The notes under the pieces: model-generated | What the model saw: the letters and a program-made list of their open reading frames with translations, nothing else | Databases searched by the model: none | What the model was told of the DNA's origin: nothing | Assembly: GCA_037951105.1 (NCBI GenBank) | Contig: JBAMJV010001316.1 | Span: 248,001 to 312,000, forward strand | DNA from: Echinarachnius parma | Lineage: Eukaryota; Echinodermata; Echinoidea; Clypeasteroida; Echinarachniidae | Length of the DNA stretch: 64,000 nt | Reading direction: 5' to 3' | Position numbers and translations under genes: made by a program | Shown here: piece after piece, positions 25,801-39,260 of the stretch | Layout: every line of letters starts with the position of its first letter | Position numbering within the stretch: the first letter of the stretch is position 1

Positions 25801-27230
25801 TCGAAATGTTTGGGTGATTTTGCGACGAGGTGATTTATCAACTTTCCTTTCATTATTTATTAATTTGTTTTAGTTCTAGCAATTAATTAAACCTTCAACC
25901 TACCTTGCAATGATATTTAATTTGTTGAAAAAGAATGATAACTTACCTCAAATTGATGATTTATTACGTTAGTCCTCGTTAGAATCCGGCTTTGTCTTTG
26001 AACCCTGCAATGATGACCTCACCTCAAAACTCGTAGGCAATGTTCCGCGCGTAAGTGGCGATCGGTCGACTAATACAACACATAAGCCAGGGACTGTACT
26101 CACAAATACAGGGGTGTATCGCGCACGCAGAAATAGTTACCGTATTTGTCGGTGTATTAACCGCTCCGGTGTATTAACCGCACCCCTAAAAAAAAATATA
26201 AAAAAAGTGTGGTTAATACGGTCGCGTATTAACCGCACCCCTTTTTTTTTTTTTTTTTTTTGAAAAAAGGTGCGGTTAATACACCAGCAAATACGGTAGT
26301 CGGTACCGCCGCAGCATGCAGACGACGAACTATCAATCGCTGTACAGAACGCGCACACATCCAGCGCTCGTACGCCAGATAAGCTTGACCTGCGACCTCG
26401 CAAAAAATTTGGATACCATTTTCGTCACTACCATAATCTTCGCATTTCTAACGTAAATTTCAGTATCAATACAACGAATGGAGCCTCAGACATTTCACCA
26501 TTTGGAACATTGAACTGAAGTCCATACATAACAGAATTCGTAAGTATGAACTCAGATATATAATTTTAACTAACTAGACTAGTATAAACTAAGCCATGTT
26601 TGTGTTTGCTGTTAGCCTCACGGTATACACACTTAAGTATGCCAGGCGCCGTACTTCGCACGGCGCCTGGTTAGGTTACTAATGGACCTACTAATATGTG
26701 TGGTGGTCACATCATATCATTATCATAATTCATTATTTTCAATATTTAAAAATCATGTGGCATGCCATTGGCGCCACCAGGCATTGCTAGTTTGCTACTA
26801 TAATGTCATTATTTGTGTTTGTGGATATCAACCCTAATATCATTTGGCGCGGCGAGCAGAGTGAAATGTATCCCCCTAAACTAAAGTGCACATTTGGATT
26901 GCCAGGAATGCGAATGATATCGTCGTTGAGATAGTTTTAAGTTTATTACTTTAGAGTTAGACGTGATCGATCGCCTACACACAATTTTATATATTAGTGG
27001 GACTGTAGTGACAACAACTATTCACGTTACAAATGTAAAGCAACGATGATTTGAACTACATTTTGCAGTTATATATGACTTGAATATAAATAACAAATGA
27101 AAATTATTACCGAATAACGAAAAGTTCTCGTCAATTCCGTGGAAGCTCTTGAAACTTTGTCTTGACGCTGCAAAATGCGACGGCCCAGTGATCCCGCTCG
27201 CGCACACGATCTTGGAAATATTGACGCCAT
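16865..27230 (-). CDS. BCKDHA: BCKDHA, branched-chain 2-oxoacid dehydrogenase E1 alpha (complete)
   Basis: Nine exons in minus-strand order: 27230-27111, 22544-22287, 22014-21906, 21220-21059, 20110-19966, 18844-18783, 18209-18068, 17741-17570 and 17041-16865. They sum to 1347 nt (448 aa; human 445). The product is the thiamine-diphosphate-dependent alpha subunit of the mitochondrial complex that oxidatively decarboxylates the keto-acids of Leu, Ile and Val. Exon 1 encodes an Arg/Ser-rich transit peptide ([20 protein letters not shown]); an upstream in-frame ATG at 27275 is possible but gives a poorer presequence. Visible are [14 protein letters not shown], the TPP motif from [14 protein letters not shown] to CRNN, and the regulatory phosphorylation loop [15 protein letters not shown]. 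Introns contain TTAA elements and decayed copies of exons 4 and 7; a duplicate terminal exon lies downstream. Confidence 0.96.
17785..17937. repeat. Degenerate (GAT)n / (GTTGAT)n repeat
   Basis: GATGATGATGATGATGATTA is followed by interspersed GTTGAT and GATGAT units for about 150 bp in the intron between BCKDHA exons 7 and 8. The Asp/Val-rich frame it produces on the plus strand is a repeat artefact. Confidence 0.9.
18336..18406 (-). other. tRNA-derived sequence (SINE remnant or tRNA pseudogene)
   Basis: On the minus strand a 71-nt segment has an A-box-like GTCTCAATGGTTAGAG, an anticodon-loop-like TCTAGAAATC and a B-box-like GGTTTGATTC at tRNA spacing. The 5' and 3' seven-base ends do not pair, so it is not a functional tRNA. 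It lies in a BCKDHA intron. Confidence 0.45.
18414..18447 (-). pseudogene. Fragment copy of BCKDHA exon 7 acceptor boundary
   Basis: GGGCTGGTCCCCTCACAGCTATA here parallels GGCTGGCCCCCTCACAGCTACA at the true exon 7 start (18209). About 33 bp spanning the intron/exon junction are copied into the upstream intron, followed by a C tract. Short but with clear identity. Confidence 0.6.
19210..19790. mobile_element. TTAA-flanked MITE in BCKDHA intron 5
   Basis: TTAA at 19210-19213 and 19787-19790. Ends AGGGATAGTTGAGTTTTGGT and the reverse complement AGGGAAAGTTGAGTTCTGGT. Its interior is homologous, in opposite orientation, to 10279-10796. Non-coding. Confidence 0.85.
20452..20702. mobile_element. 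MITE with GGCCCATATTCATAAAACC ends
   Basis: Inverted termini of 19 bp (GGCCCATATTCATAAAACC and its reverse complement) bound a 251-bp element containing CTTAAG/CTAGCG-type blocks, between BCKDHA exons 4 and 5. A related right end occurs near 21587-21605. No target duplication was evident by eye. Confidence 0.75.
21295..21366 (-). pseudogene. Fragment copy of BCKDHA exon 4
   Basis: TTGGAACCATAATGGATTAG and GTTACCATAGCAATGGCTCA match TTGGACCCATAATGGACTGG and GTTACCATAGCACTGGTTCA inside exon 4 (21059-21220), with two short deletions that break the frame. It lies in the intron upstream of exon 4 in gene orientation, 75 bp away. Confidence 0.75.
22980..23600. repeat. Low-complexity homopolymer-rich block
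   Basis: G tracts near 22990-23005, C tracts at 23190-23209 and 23290-23312, and several T runs are concentrated within 600 bp of BCKDHA intron 1. Apparent proline- or phenylalanine-rich frames here are artefacts of these runs. Confidence 0.85.
23634..24355. mobile_element. Possible TTAA-flanked element
   Basis: TTAAAGGTATGGTGAAATCC at the left and the reverse complement TTAAAGGTTGGATGACAAG at the right share only a short inverted terminus. The right TTAA (24352-24355) is also the left TTAA of the next element. Interior non-coding, with TGACGTCAC near 24151. Boundaries are less certain than for the other TTAA elements. Confidence 0.45.
24352..25074. mobile_element. TTAA-flanked MITE, AGGGTACCACC family
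   Basis: TTAA at 24352-24355 followed by AGGGTACCACC; right end GGTGGTACCCT followed by TTAA at 25071-25074: perfect 11-bp inverted repeats. Same termini as 1968-2393. The interior includes ATCGCA/TGCGAT-rich palindromic stretches. Non-coding. Confidence 0.85.
25075..26137. other. BCKDHA intron 1, no feature recognised
   Basis: AT-rich with a GC-richer patch at about 25570-25690. No exon of BCKDHA is missing from the protein, so nothing is expected here. No element ends were identified. Confidence 0.5.
26138..26298. mobile_element. Palindromic MITE, TACCGTATTTG ends
   Basis: TACCGTATTTGTCGGTGTAT at the left and its near reverse complement ending CAAATACGGTA at 26298 form a hairpin-like 161-bp element with repeated TATTAACCGCACCCC blocks and an A/T-run loop. 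The minus-strand frame across it is not a gene. Confidence 0.75.
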
Positions 27231-27397
27231 TATTGTTATTGTTGTTGTTGTTATTATTTCATGGCAATCAGTCAAACTCGACTCTCTTCTTTATAAATTC
27301 TGTTTTTTCTTCAAAACTATGCTTCATACAATAATCAAATAAAAACCATATGGCCACCACTCTGAATATCACGATATAATTATATATATATATAATT

Positions 27398-27792
27398 TAT
27401 ATTCCACATAGCCTACCGTACTAAGAATCTTGCTCTACGATTGGTCAAAAGTTAATCACGTGATGAAACATAGTTTCGGCCATCATTGTATGGGAGAAGA
27501 AAAGTTTGTTACACCGTTCACTATCTTGGGTGAAAGTGCGTTGCACCGGGTACTATCTTCGGTGAAAGTGCGTTGCACTGTGTACTATCTTCAACGCAGC
27601 AGGCGACCACGGCCACCGCGGTGATGTACGTACGTAAGTACTGCATGCACTGTCCATAGAGATGCGTGTTATGAAAGCTTCCTGAGAGCGGAGGTCTTGT
27701 TTTAGCTTGCGAAAGATGCTCGACGAAACAGTTATACTTGGATTGTCTTTCTCGTAGACCCTACCAGTGAAATGTTTCAGATGTGGAATATA
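27398..27792. mobile_element. Repeat family A copy 1 (TATATTCCACAT ends)
   Basis: TATATTCCACAT at 27398-27409 and ATGTGGAATATA at 27781-27792 are perfect 12-bp inverted termini. The interior contains CGATTGGTCA, TAATCACGTGATGA and two GGTGAAAGTGCGTTGCAC units with GTGTACTATCTTC. It lies 168 bp upstream of the BCKDHA start codon. Two other copies are at 29642-30053 and 62583-63018. Confidence 0.8.
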
Positions 27793-28038
27793 AAGAAAAA
27801 TATAACCTAAATAATATGAATTCTCGCATAGGGACTCCCTATGTTATCTATAATTATAGTCATAGTCGTGAATATTGAAGAATGGCGTAGCAAAATATGG
27901 AGCTCGAGGGGAGGGGGTGGGGGCCGGGGGGAGGGAGGGGCGGTCCATTATGTGGGCTGCCCCCGTCATCATCGACATTATGTCCTATGGCTATGCTGAT
28001 CAATTTGTTTATATCGTCATCAAGGAGAGACAATGGCC

Positions 28039-28256
28039 CGTAGGCCTATTCATAATTAAGGAGGTTTGTACAAACCATGGTTCAAACTGTGGTTTACATC
28101 TATGGAATGCAAATTGTAACCTGATGGAGAGAGAATGTGTACCATCAATATTGTTAACAAGTAAGGAATTTACATTCTCTCTCCATCAGTTTACAATTGG
28201 CATTCCATAGATGTAAACCATGGTTTGTACAAACCTCCTTTGTGAATAAGGGCCTG
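28039..28256. mobile_element. Fold-back MITE, GGTTTGTACAAACC arms
   Basis: Arms beginning GGCCTATTCATAATTAAGGA and ending TCCTTTGTGAATAAGGGCC are inverted over about 90 bp each, with AGGAGGTTTGTACAAACCATG near each outer end and GGAGAGAGAATGT near the centre. The whole 218-bp unit would form a long stem-loop. Family not recognised. Confidence 0.8.
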
Positions 28257-28300
28257 CGCCTCTCTGGTGTATATGATTGCGGCAATATGCTCAACAAGAC

Positions 28301-29106
28301 GGGTGCGGTTCGTTATTCCGAAGGTTCGTTATTCCGAAGGTTCGTTATTCCGAACACGCAAATTTCCTATACCTGAGTGTTCGTTAATCCGAAAATGAAA
28401 TAGGGTTCGTTAATCCAAACATTTGTTGCATTATTCCGAAGGTTCGTTATTCCGAAGGTTCGTTATTCCGAAGGTTCGTTATTCCGAAGGTTCGTTATTC
28501 CGAAGGTTCGTTATTCCGAAGGTTCGTTATTCCGAAGGTTCGTTATTCCGAAGGTTCGCTATTCCTAAAATGAAATCGGGTTCGTTATTCCGAAGGTTCG
28601 TTATTCCGAAGGTTCGTTATTCCGAAGGTCCGTTATTCCGAGGGTTCGTTATTCCGAAGGTTCGCTATTCCTAAAATGAAATCTGGTTCGTTAATCCGAA
28701 AATGAATTTGGGTTTGTTATAATGCTATAATTTCATATAAAGAGATAAAATAAACTTAAATGTTTGATTGGTCTGGCCAAGGGAGGGAAAGAGGGAGGGG
28801 TATGCTTAATGCAGGCTGTAAATTAAATAAACAAAACACAAACTATAGTGTTATAACAAGCCCGATTTAATTTTCGGAATAACGAACCCGATTTTATTTT
28901 CAGATCAACGAACCTTCGGAATAACGAACCCGATTTTATTTTCGGATCAACGAAACTTCGGAATAACGAACCTTCGGAATAACGAACCTTCGGAATAACG
29001 AACCTCCGGAATAACGAACCTTCGGAATAACGAACCTTCGGAATAACGAACCTTCGGAATAACTGAACCTTCGGAATAACGAACCTTCGGAATAACGGAC
29101 TGTAAC
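28301..29106. mobile_element. Fold-back element of 16-bp repeats with 9-bp target duplication
   Basis: GGTTCGTTATTCCGAA units in direct orientation fill 28314-28700 and the inverse CCTTCGGAATAACGAA fills 28858-29098, separated by about 150 bp of unique AT-rich sequence. Identical 9-mers CAACAAGAC flank the structure (28292-28300 and 29107-29115). A 9-bp duplication with long repetitive inverted arms resembles fold-back Mutator-like elements; no transposase is present. Repetitive EGSLFRRFVIPK frames are by-products of the unit. Confidence 0.75.
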
Positions 29107-29575
29107 CAACAAGACAACACCCGACATTTGACATTTCAGGGCCCAATTTATTTTCTGTTCAAAATCACGTCGTTTTATGTTTACTTTATCTAAGTATGTA
29201 TGGAACTTCAGTCTGCCACGTGTCAAAGATGCTGCCCGTTCTTTTTCACCAAGTTCCATTTATTTTTCTTCCGAAGTGTAATCCTCTCTTTCTAATTTCC
29301 CATATCCCTGCTACAACGGTCAATCATAGCTAGGCACCTTCCTTAAAAAAATATGCATGATAAGCTGTTAATTGTTTTTCTTTCTTTTACCCAGTTTGAC
29401 ATGCAAACAAATGTACAGTTTCAAAACATTTGGAAGTAAAACATACGTTAACACGCTATATTATGAGAAATTAGTTTTATTGACTCACTTTGAGGCTAAT
29501 GTACTATTATAGACAACGCTTTCATAGCAAATACAAAATAGAAATCTATCTATCTCTCTATCTATCTATCTAGGC

Positions 29576-29631
<56 letters not shown>

Positions 29632-29641
29632 ATTATCTATT
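29107..29641. other. Intergenic stretch ending in (ATCT)n
   Basis: Unique AT-rich sequence with no recognised gene, then a (ATCT)n tract at about 29545-29633 adjoining the next element. Confidence 0.6.
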
Positions 29642-30053
29642 TATATTCCACATACTAAGAATCTTGCTCTACGATTGGTCAAAAGTTAATCACGTGATGA
29701 AATATAGTTTCGCCCATCATTGATGGGGAAAAAAAAGTTTGTTACACTGTGTACTATCTTGGGTGAAAGTGCGTTGCACTGTGTACTATCTTCAACTGTT
29801 CGCGCGCACTTACGCGGGCCCGCCCGTTAGTGCGCAGAAAGGTAGCGCGTGGTGCGCAACGTTTACGCGCGGCTACGCGTTTAGACAATGGTATAAGCGT
29901 CTTTGACTTTTTATCATAAATCTTGTTTATGTGACGTGCAGGATTGACGAAATTAAAATAAAAGACTCGATCAATTGCTCAATATTCCAAACTTTTTAGC
30001 CCTTTGTGTTACTTATAGATCGTTTGTGATCAAAATAATTGATGTGGAATATA
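29642..30053. mobile_element. Repeat family A copy 2
   Basis: TATATTCCACAT at 29642 and ATGTGGAATATA ending at 30053, with the same interior blocks as 27398-27792 (TAATCACGTGATGA, GTGCGTTGCAC, GTGTACTATCTTCAAC). Immediately right (30054-30146) is a hairpin GCAAATAATTACC..GGTAATTATTTGC that is also found beside copy 3 at 62625-62690. Confidence 0.8.
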
Positions 30054-30159
30054 ACGCAAATAATTACCTTTTGGTTTCAGGCGATGGCAAACTATCGCCT
30101 CGGAAGTGATAGTTTGTCTCATCACCTTCACCAACGGTAATTATTTGCTTACTATCAAG

Positions 30160-31391
<1,232 letters not shown>

Positions 31392-31650
31392 AAGAAGTTG
31401 AATTTGAAAGATTCCTTTATATTTACATGCTCTGCTTTTTTATTTTGTTTATCTAATCATTTGTATTGATTTGTTTATAAAAGATAACAAAAATGTTTTT
31501 GTTTATATTCGAAAATGTTTGGCAATCACACAACAATAGAATATGAAGCGCGTTGTACACATTACAATGCGTTTTTCATAATGATGTTGTTATTATTATT
31601 TACGCGTTGTCAAAACATTGTACACATTACAATGCGATTTTCATAGTGAT

Positions 31651-33909
<2,259 letters not shown>

Positions 33910-36900
33910 CTCTTGGAGGAAGACAGGCACCAAGTAAGAACTTTCCAATTTTATTTTTCAAAGTGCGTGACTGTGCAATCGATGTGCGAAACGCGTCGTA
34001 TGTTCATGCTTTATCCATTAGAAGTATATCATCGAAATCAGCTAATTTATATAATGGCAGACACAATATGGTGGAAGTCATTTTAAAATTGGATAAAGCT
34101 AAATTTACATCATGCATCCTCCTTCTCGCATTGTCACTATCGAATGACATTGAACTTAATCCTGGTCCAGTGAAGATTCCGTGTGGACTTTGTAAAAAAT
34201 CAGTGCGATCAAATCAGAAGAGTATTATGTTGTGATACATGTGACCAATGGTATCACAAAAAATGCCTCAATATGAATTCTGCAATATATGAAAGTCTTA
34301 AAGCGTCTACTGTGAGCTGGATATGTCTTTCCTGTGGATTACCGAACTTCGCCTCTTCATTGTTTGATTCGTATAACTCGTCAATTACATGTACAAACAG
34401 CTTCTCCTCACTTGCCTACATGGATGATCCCCCTTCATCGTTTATGCCGCTTGCCGCATCATCCCCAAGGACCAAGAAAAGAAAACCTGAACGAAACCCT
34501 AAGAATAAAAACAAGCATGGCCATGGTGAAGGGGCTACAAACGTCAACGCAAAAAAGCCCAGGGACAAACCATTGAAAATACTAAAATCAATTTTCAAAG
34601 TATATGCAACAAGACAGCTCAATTTCAGGCTCTGCTTGAAACAGAGAAGCCAGATATTGTTGTAGGGACCGAGACATGGCTAAATACAGCAATATTCACA
34701 TCAGAGATTATCCCACCACATTACCAAGTTTTTCGCAACGATCGACTGTCTACTGGAGGAGGTGTTCTCATTGCAACACGGGTCGATTTAATATGCCGGG
34801 AGGAAAAGCCGCACCAACTCCAAAAGGACACATCTGAAATGCTGTGGACCAGTCTACACGTCAAAGGCCGTCCAACCTTATAATATATTGGTGCTTTTTT
34901 ATATAAAACATAATGGAACAATCGCTCGATCACTTGACGAACTTCAATTAACGGATCTTCAGCAAGCCTTATCAAAATTACCAATCAATAGCCAAATTTT
35001 TCTAGCTGGAGACTTTAATCTACCTGACATTGACTGGACAAGGAACACATTTACCACTGGAGGAAGGTACCGGGCCTGCCGCGAGTACGCACATGATCAA
35101 CATTGCTGAAGAATTCAACCTACATCAAGTTGTGACACAACCCACACGAAACAACAGCATCTTAGATCTTGTATTTACAAATGTTCCACTTCTAGTCCAG
35201 AATACATGTATACTTCCAGGGATATCTGACCACGACGTTGTCTCAGTTGAATTCTTACACTCTTCCACGAGGGTTAAACAAAAAAAGGAGAAAAGTCTTT
35301 TTATTAAAGAAAGGAAATTTTGAGAATATAAAGGAGGATTTGACACGATACGCGGACTCAATCAACGATGTAGTAGAAGCCACAGTAAACGACCTATGGG
35401 AGGGATTTAAGAACACCCTCATTTCAGCAATGGACTTGCATATACCATGGATTGTACGCTAGTACAATCCATGCATATACCAAGTAGGTCAGTTACACCA
35501 AACAACACTCTGCCTTGGTTTAAACACTGTCATAAGAAGCTATCCATCCGTAAAAGAAATGCCTATGACAAAGCTAGACACACAAATGCAGATCCTGATT
35601 GGAACATCTTTAGAAATATACGCCGAACCCTAGATCGTAGCCTCAGAAAATCACGCAGCAACTACTTACGAGAGATGGGTGAGAACCTCACAACGAACAA
35701 CACCAAGCCATTTTGGAGATTTGTGAAAAAAGTCTGAGGCAGAGTTCCACCGGTGTCGCTTCGCTAAACACAACCAACGGCATTGCAGATACCCCTCTTG
35801 AAAAGGCAAACACACTTAATCGACAGTTCCAGTCTGCGGCGATGGACCGAATAGTTATAACAACAAATGGCGTTGTTAAACTGTTAAAAGAGTTGAATTC
35901 ACACAAGGCTCCTGGCCCAGATGGGATGTTACCAGCAGTGCTAAAGGAATGTGCGGAAGAGGTGGCCCCATTGCTAAAGAACATCTTTCAAAAATCCATC
36001 GACACGGGAGAATTGCCAGAGGACTGGTTGAAAGCCAACATAATTACGCCGATATTTAAGAAAGGAAACCGCTCCGAACCCAAGAATTACCGACCAGTCT
36101 CATTGACATCTATACCCTGTAAACTATTGGAACATATAATCCACACAAACATCATGACACATCTCGAGACATACAACGTCCTCAATGGAGAACAGCATGG
36201 ATTCAGGAAAGGGAGATCATGCGAAACTCAACTTGCCCTGACCGTGCATGACATCGCCGAAATCTTAGATCGGCAAGGACAAGCAGACGTCGTCATCACA
36301 GACTTCAGCAAGGCGTTTGATACAGTCCCCCATCAGAGGCTTCTTCTGAAGCTGAACTACACACCTGGATAAATAACTTTCTGACAAGGAGGACGCAATC
36401 TGTCGTACTGGAAGGGGCTTCATCCGAACACGTGGACGTACAATCAGGAGTTCCACAGGGTACTGTTCTGGGTCCACTACTATTTATATTATACATTAAC
36501 GATTTACCAAAGGGAGTCGACTCCCAAGTGCGACTGTTCGCGGACGACTGCATTATATACCGAGAGATCCAATCCGATGCTGACAATACGGCACTACAGC
36601 AGGATATTAACCGTTTGTGCGCCTGGGAGGCAAAATGGCAGATGAAATTTAACATTGACAAGTGCCATGTGATGCACATTACTCACAAACGGAGAGTTAA
36701 AGTAACACAATACACCATGAATGGAACACCCCTTCACTCAATAGCGAAACACTCGTACCTTGGGGTAGAGCTTAACTCCAAACTGAACTGGGCAGACCAT
36801 ATAAACACAACTGCATCCAAGGCAAATAAGGTACTGGGCCTGCTTCGGAGAAACCTCTATAGTTGCTCGCGCAAAGTGAAAGAGACAGCTTACAAGACGT

Positions 36901-37484
36901 TGGTCCGACCAAAGCTAGAATCCCGCTAGAATACGCTGCATCAGTATGGGACCCATACAAAGAGGAACACAAAAGCAAAGTGAAGCTGTTCAACGAAGAG
37001 CTGCCAGATTCGTATACAAGGACTGGAGAAGAACCAGTAGCGTCTCCAATATGCTATCAACACTGGGTTGGAAACCCCTGGAAGATCGCCGGGCTACCTC
37101 CAGACTCAATCTATTATACAAATCAATACAGCACACTGCTGAAATTGACTCAGACAAATACCGGCAAGACTCATCAGGGGGAATCCAAACAAGAAAGTCA
37201 TCTGCTCTTTCGTTCAAACGACTCACAACCAAGAAGGACTGCTATAAATATTCATTTATACCAAGAACTCTGGCGGAGTGGAATCTCTTACCAAATAACG
37301 CACGACAAGCCACATCGTTGCATTCATTTCAAGGACATTTGAGTAAGATGAATATGCTAGATTTCACTAGGAGGGCCCACCACGGGCTCCCCATTAGGCG
37401 CGCACACCTAAACCCACCAAGTGTCTGCAACTGTATATCCGCATCATGCGGAGTTTGTTTGCAGTACCAAGAAGAAGAAGAAGA
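33910..37484 (+). mobile_element. CR1-like LINE, frameshifted, with 2A leader and PHD finger
   Basis: In order: a 2A/signal-type leader (34068-34169), a PHD-type zinc finger (C..C spacing CGLCKK..CDTCDQWYHKKCLN..WICLSCG, about 34178-34335), a basic linker, an AP-type endonuclease (TETWLN near 34670; GDFNLPDIDW near 35010-35040; SDHDVVS near 35226) and reverse transcriptase (DFSKAFDTVPHQRLL near 36300; VPQGTVLGPLLFILYINDLP near 36450; FADDCIIY near 36540), then the CR1-type C-terminus (YAASVWDPYK, RRAARFVYKDW). Reading frames change about seven times between 34200 and 36950, so it is inactive, but the domain order is complete. The 3' end reads GAAGAAGAAGAAG and passes into (ATCT)n. The 5' limit is taken from the end of the tandem array. 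Confidence 0.85.
34068..34169 (+). other. 2A-like recoding leader of the LINE
   Basis: From the in-frame ATG at 34068 the leader has a short basic start, a hydrophobic run (CILLLALSLS) and the octamer DIELNPGP (34146-34169), which fits D(V/I)ExNPGP, the 2A consensus that makes ribosomes skip the Gly-Pro bond. Such N-terminal 2A leaders are known in APE-type LINEs of sea urchin and amphioxus, some acting as signal peptides. The zinc finger follows directly. Confidence 0.8.
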
Positions 37485-37506
37485 TCTATCTATCTATCTA
37501 TCTATA

Positions 37507-37537
<31 letters not shown>

Positions 37538-37600
37538 ATATCTATCTATCTATCTACTGTAGCCTATCTATCTATAGTACTATCTTTCTATCGTTCTATA
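37484..37600. repeat. (ATCT)n tail of LINE
   Basis: ATCT repeats directly after the LINE end, interrupted by the Tc1/mariner-like insertion at 37601 and resuming briefly at 38598-38626. Confidence 0.9.
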
Positions 37601-38585
37601 CTCCGCAAAAAAAGAAACTGGACACTTGTATAAGTTGAAATATTTCATATTAATGTACGATAAAGTGTACATGATCATATATCAAATTAAAGGGAATTTA
37701 GTCATCTACATGCAGGGTATAACTTAAAGGTGTAATCGTTCATGCATGAAATGCCATGGTCAATTAACACTAGCAAGGTCTGTTTTCAAAAATAGCAAAA
37801 CATTGGAGGACCACACCATTCGACTGAAGTGATAGTGAGCGTTTCACTTAAAACAAGATGAGCGGGGCAAGTAAATTATGACATTATTCAACTTTATTGT
37901 AATGAACAAACTCTGGAAATACAAATTTGTCAATAAAACAGGGCCAGGTTATGAGAATATTACCATACTGGTCTGTATTACAGGCATGAAGCTTGTCTAT
38001 TTCATGTGTCCCCTGCAATTTTAACCATATTTACCTAGAGAAATGTAATGTTAAAGACTGCCCAACTGTTTGACCAAGGGTGACTTCAGCTTTTGAAGAT
38101 CTTTGGACTATGGTATAATTCTTGAGAAGAATTTATACCATTTTCATGCTGAAATAAGGGCACAAACTGTGGTTTTGACTAATAAAGTTTTGCCATGGAA
38201 TTCCCCATTTTGTTTCTTTTGGATGAAAATAACACCTATAACGTTCACAATTTGTCTTCATTTATAGTTTGTATTGAGATGAAGATAGAAAAGATCACAT
38301 TTGTAATGAAAAATTATGCCATCTCATGAATATAGCGTTTTACATTATGCTTATCAACATTTATATGGTTGAGTGGATGTTCCATTTTTGCTATTTTTGA
38401 AAACAGACCTTGGTGTGGTTAATTGACCGTGACAAGTCATGCATGAATGATTTCGTCTGGATTTCATGCGAATATTGAAGAGGGTAATTTTATCTTTAAT
38501 TTGATATACAATATCATATATTTTATCGTTAATGAATACGAAATATTTGGTCTCATACAAGTGTCCAGTTTCTTTTTTTGCGGAG
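37601..38585. mobile_element. Tc1/mariner-like element without transposase
   Basis: Ends CTCCGCAAAAAAAGAAACTG and its reverse complement are bounded by TA at 37599-37600 and 38586-38587. The ends continue as GACACTTGTAT. Further inverted blocks (TGAAATGCCATGGTCAATTA..CAAGGTCTGTTTTCAAAAATAG and counterparts near 38395-38460) make the 985-bp element largely palindromic. No transposase frame was found. It is inserted in (ATCT)n. Confidence 0.85.
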
Positions 38586-38587
38586 TA

Positions 38588-39108
38588 TATATATCGAATC
38601 TATCTATCCAACTATCTATCTATCTAAATTCCGTAAAACAGTGAAAATAATAGCAACGTACATGATCACGACATGCATAAAATATAATAACTACGTTTCT
38701 AAATGATGTACGGATACAAATATCCTAATTCAACCCTTGATAAAATCATAAATATACTTCCCCGATAAAATTATGACCCCGTACTACTTATTACGAAATC
38801 GACAGCACGCAGACGAAATTATGGCTTTGTTAAGCGGCTCATTTTGAATAGTCTATAACGAGTCGTTTGGGTCAAATGTAAAGTATTATGTCGATTTTTA
38901 AAATCATTTTTGTCAACTGTTTAAGTAAATGAATTTTATATTTTAAATACATTTTTACAAATAAATTTAAAATATACTTATTTGTCTTAATATAGCAGTT
39001 TTAATATTTATGAATAAAATTGCATTCTGGCAACAAGAACTAACTTAGAGTAAAGTGGCTAAGTTTCTGAAAAAGAGGTTGAGGATCGAGTAGAATCGAG
39101 AATCGAGC
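38588..39108. other. Intergenic upstream of STIP1
   Basis: Short (ATCT)n remnant, then AT-rich sequence without a recognised gene; the right part is STIP1 promoter-proximal. Confidence 0.5.
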
Positions 39109-39121
39109 TTCGAGAAGGTTC
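39109..39121 (+). promoter_or_regulatory. Heat-shock element upstream of STIP1
   Basis: TTCGAGAAGGTTC is a perfect three-unit heat-shock-factor site (TTCnnGAAnnTTC), 140 bp before the STIP1 start codon. Further GAA units lie just upstream (AGAATCGAGAATCGAGC). Hop/STIP1 is heat-inducible in other animals, so site and gene function agree. A 13-bp match with nine fixed bases is unlikely but not impossible by chance in 64 kb; its placement is the main support. Confidence 0.75.
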
Positions 39122-39260
39122 CTTGATTACCCCATGTGTACGTACCGCTATAACCAAGCTGACAGAGCAACGACTACGGAAGTGTGCATGAGCTGAACCG
39201 TGTCGAAAATCTCGAAATCACAGAAGTTTCCAAAGCTTTCTTCATATCGTCCATTACATA

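Noticed and set aside
28423-29259. Open frames with repeated EGSLFRRFVIPK on both strands
   Set aside because: The 16-bp unit lacks stops in most frames, and the peptide periodicity equals the DNA repeat. Nothing suggests translation.
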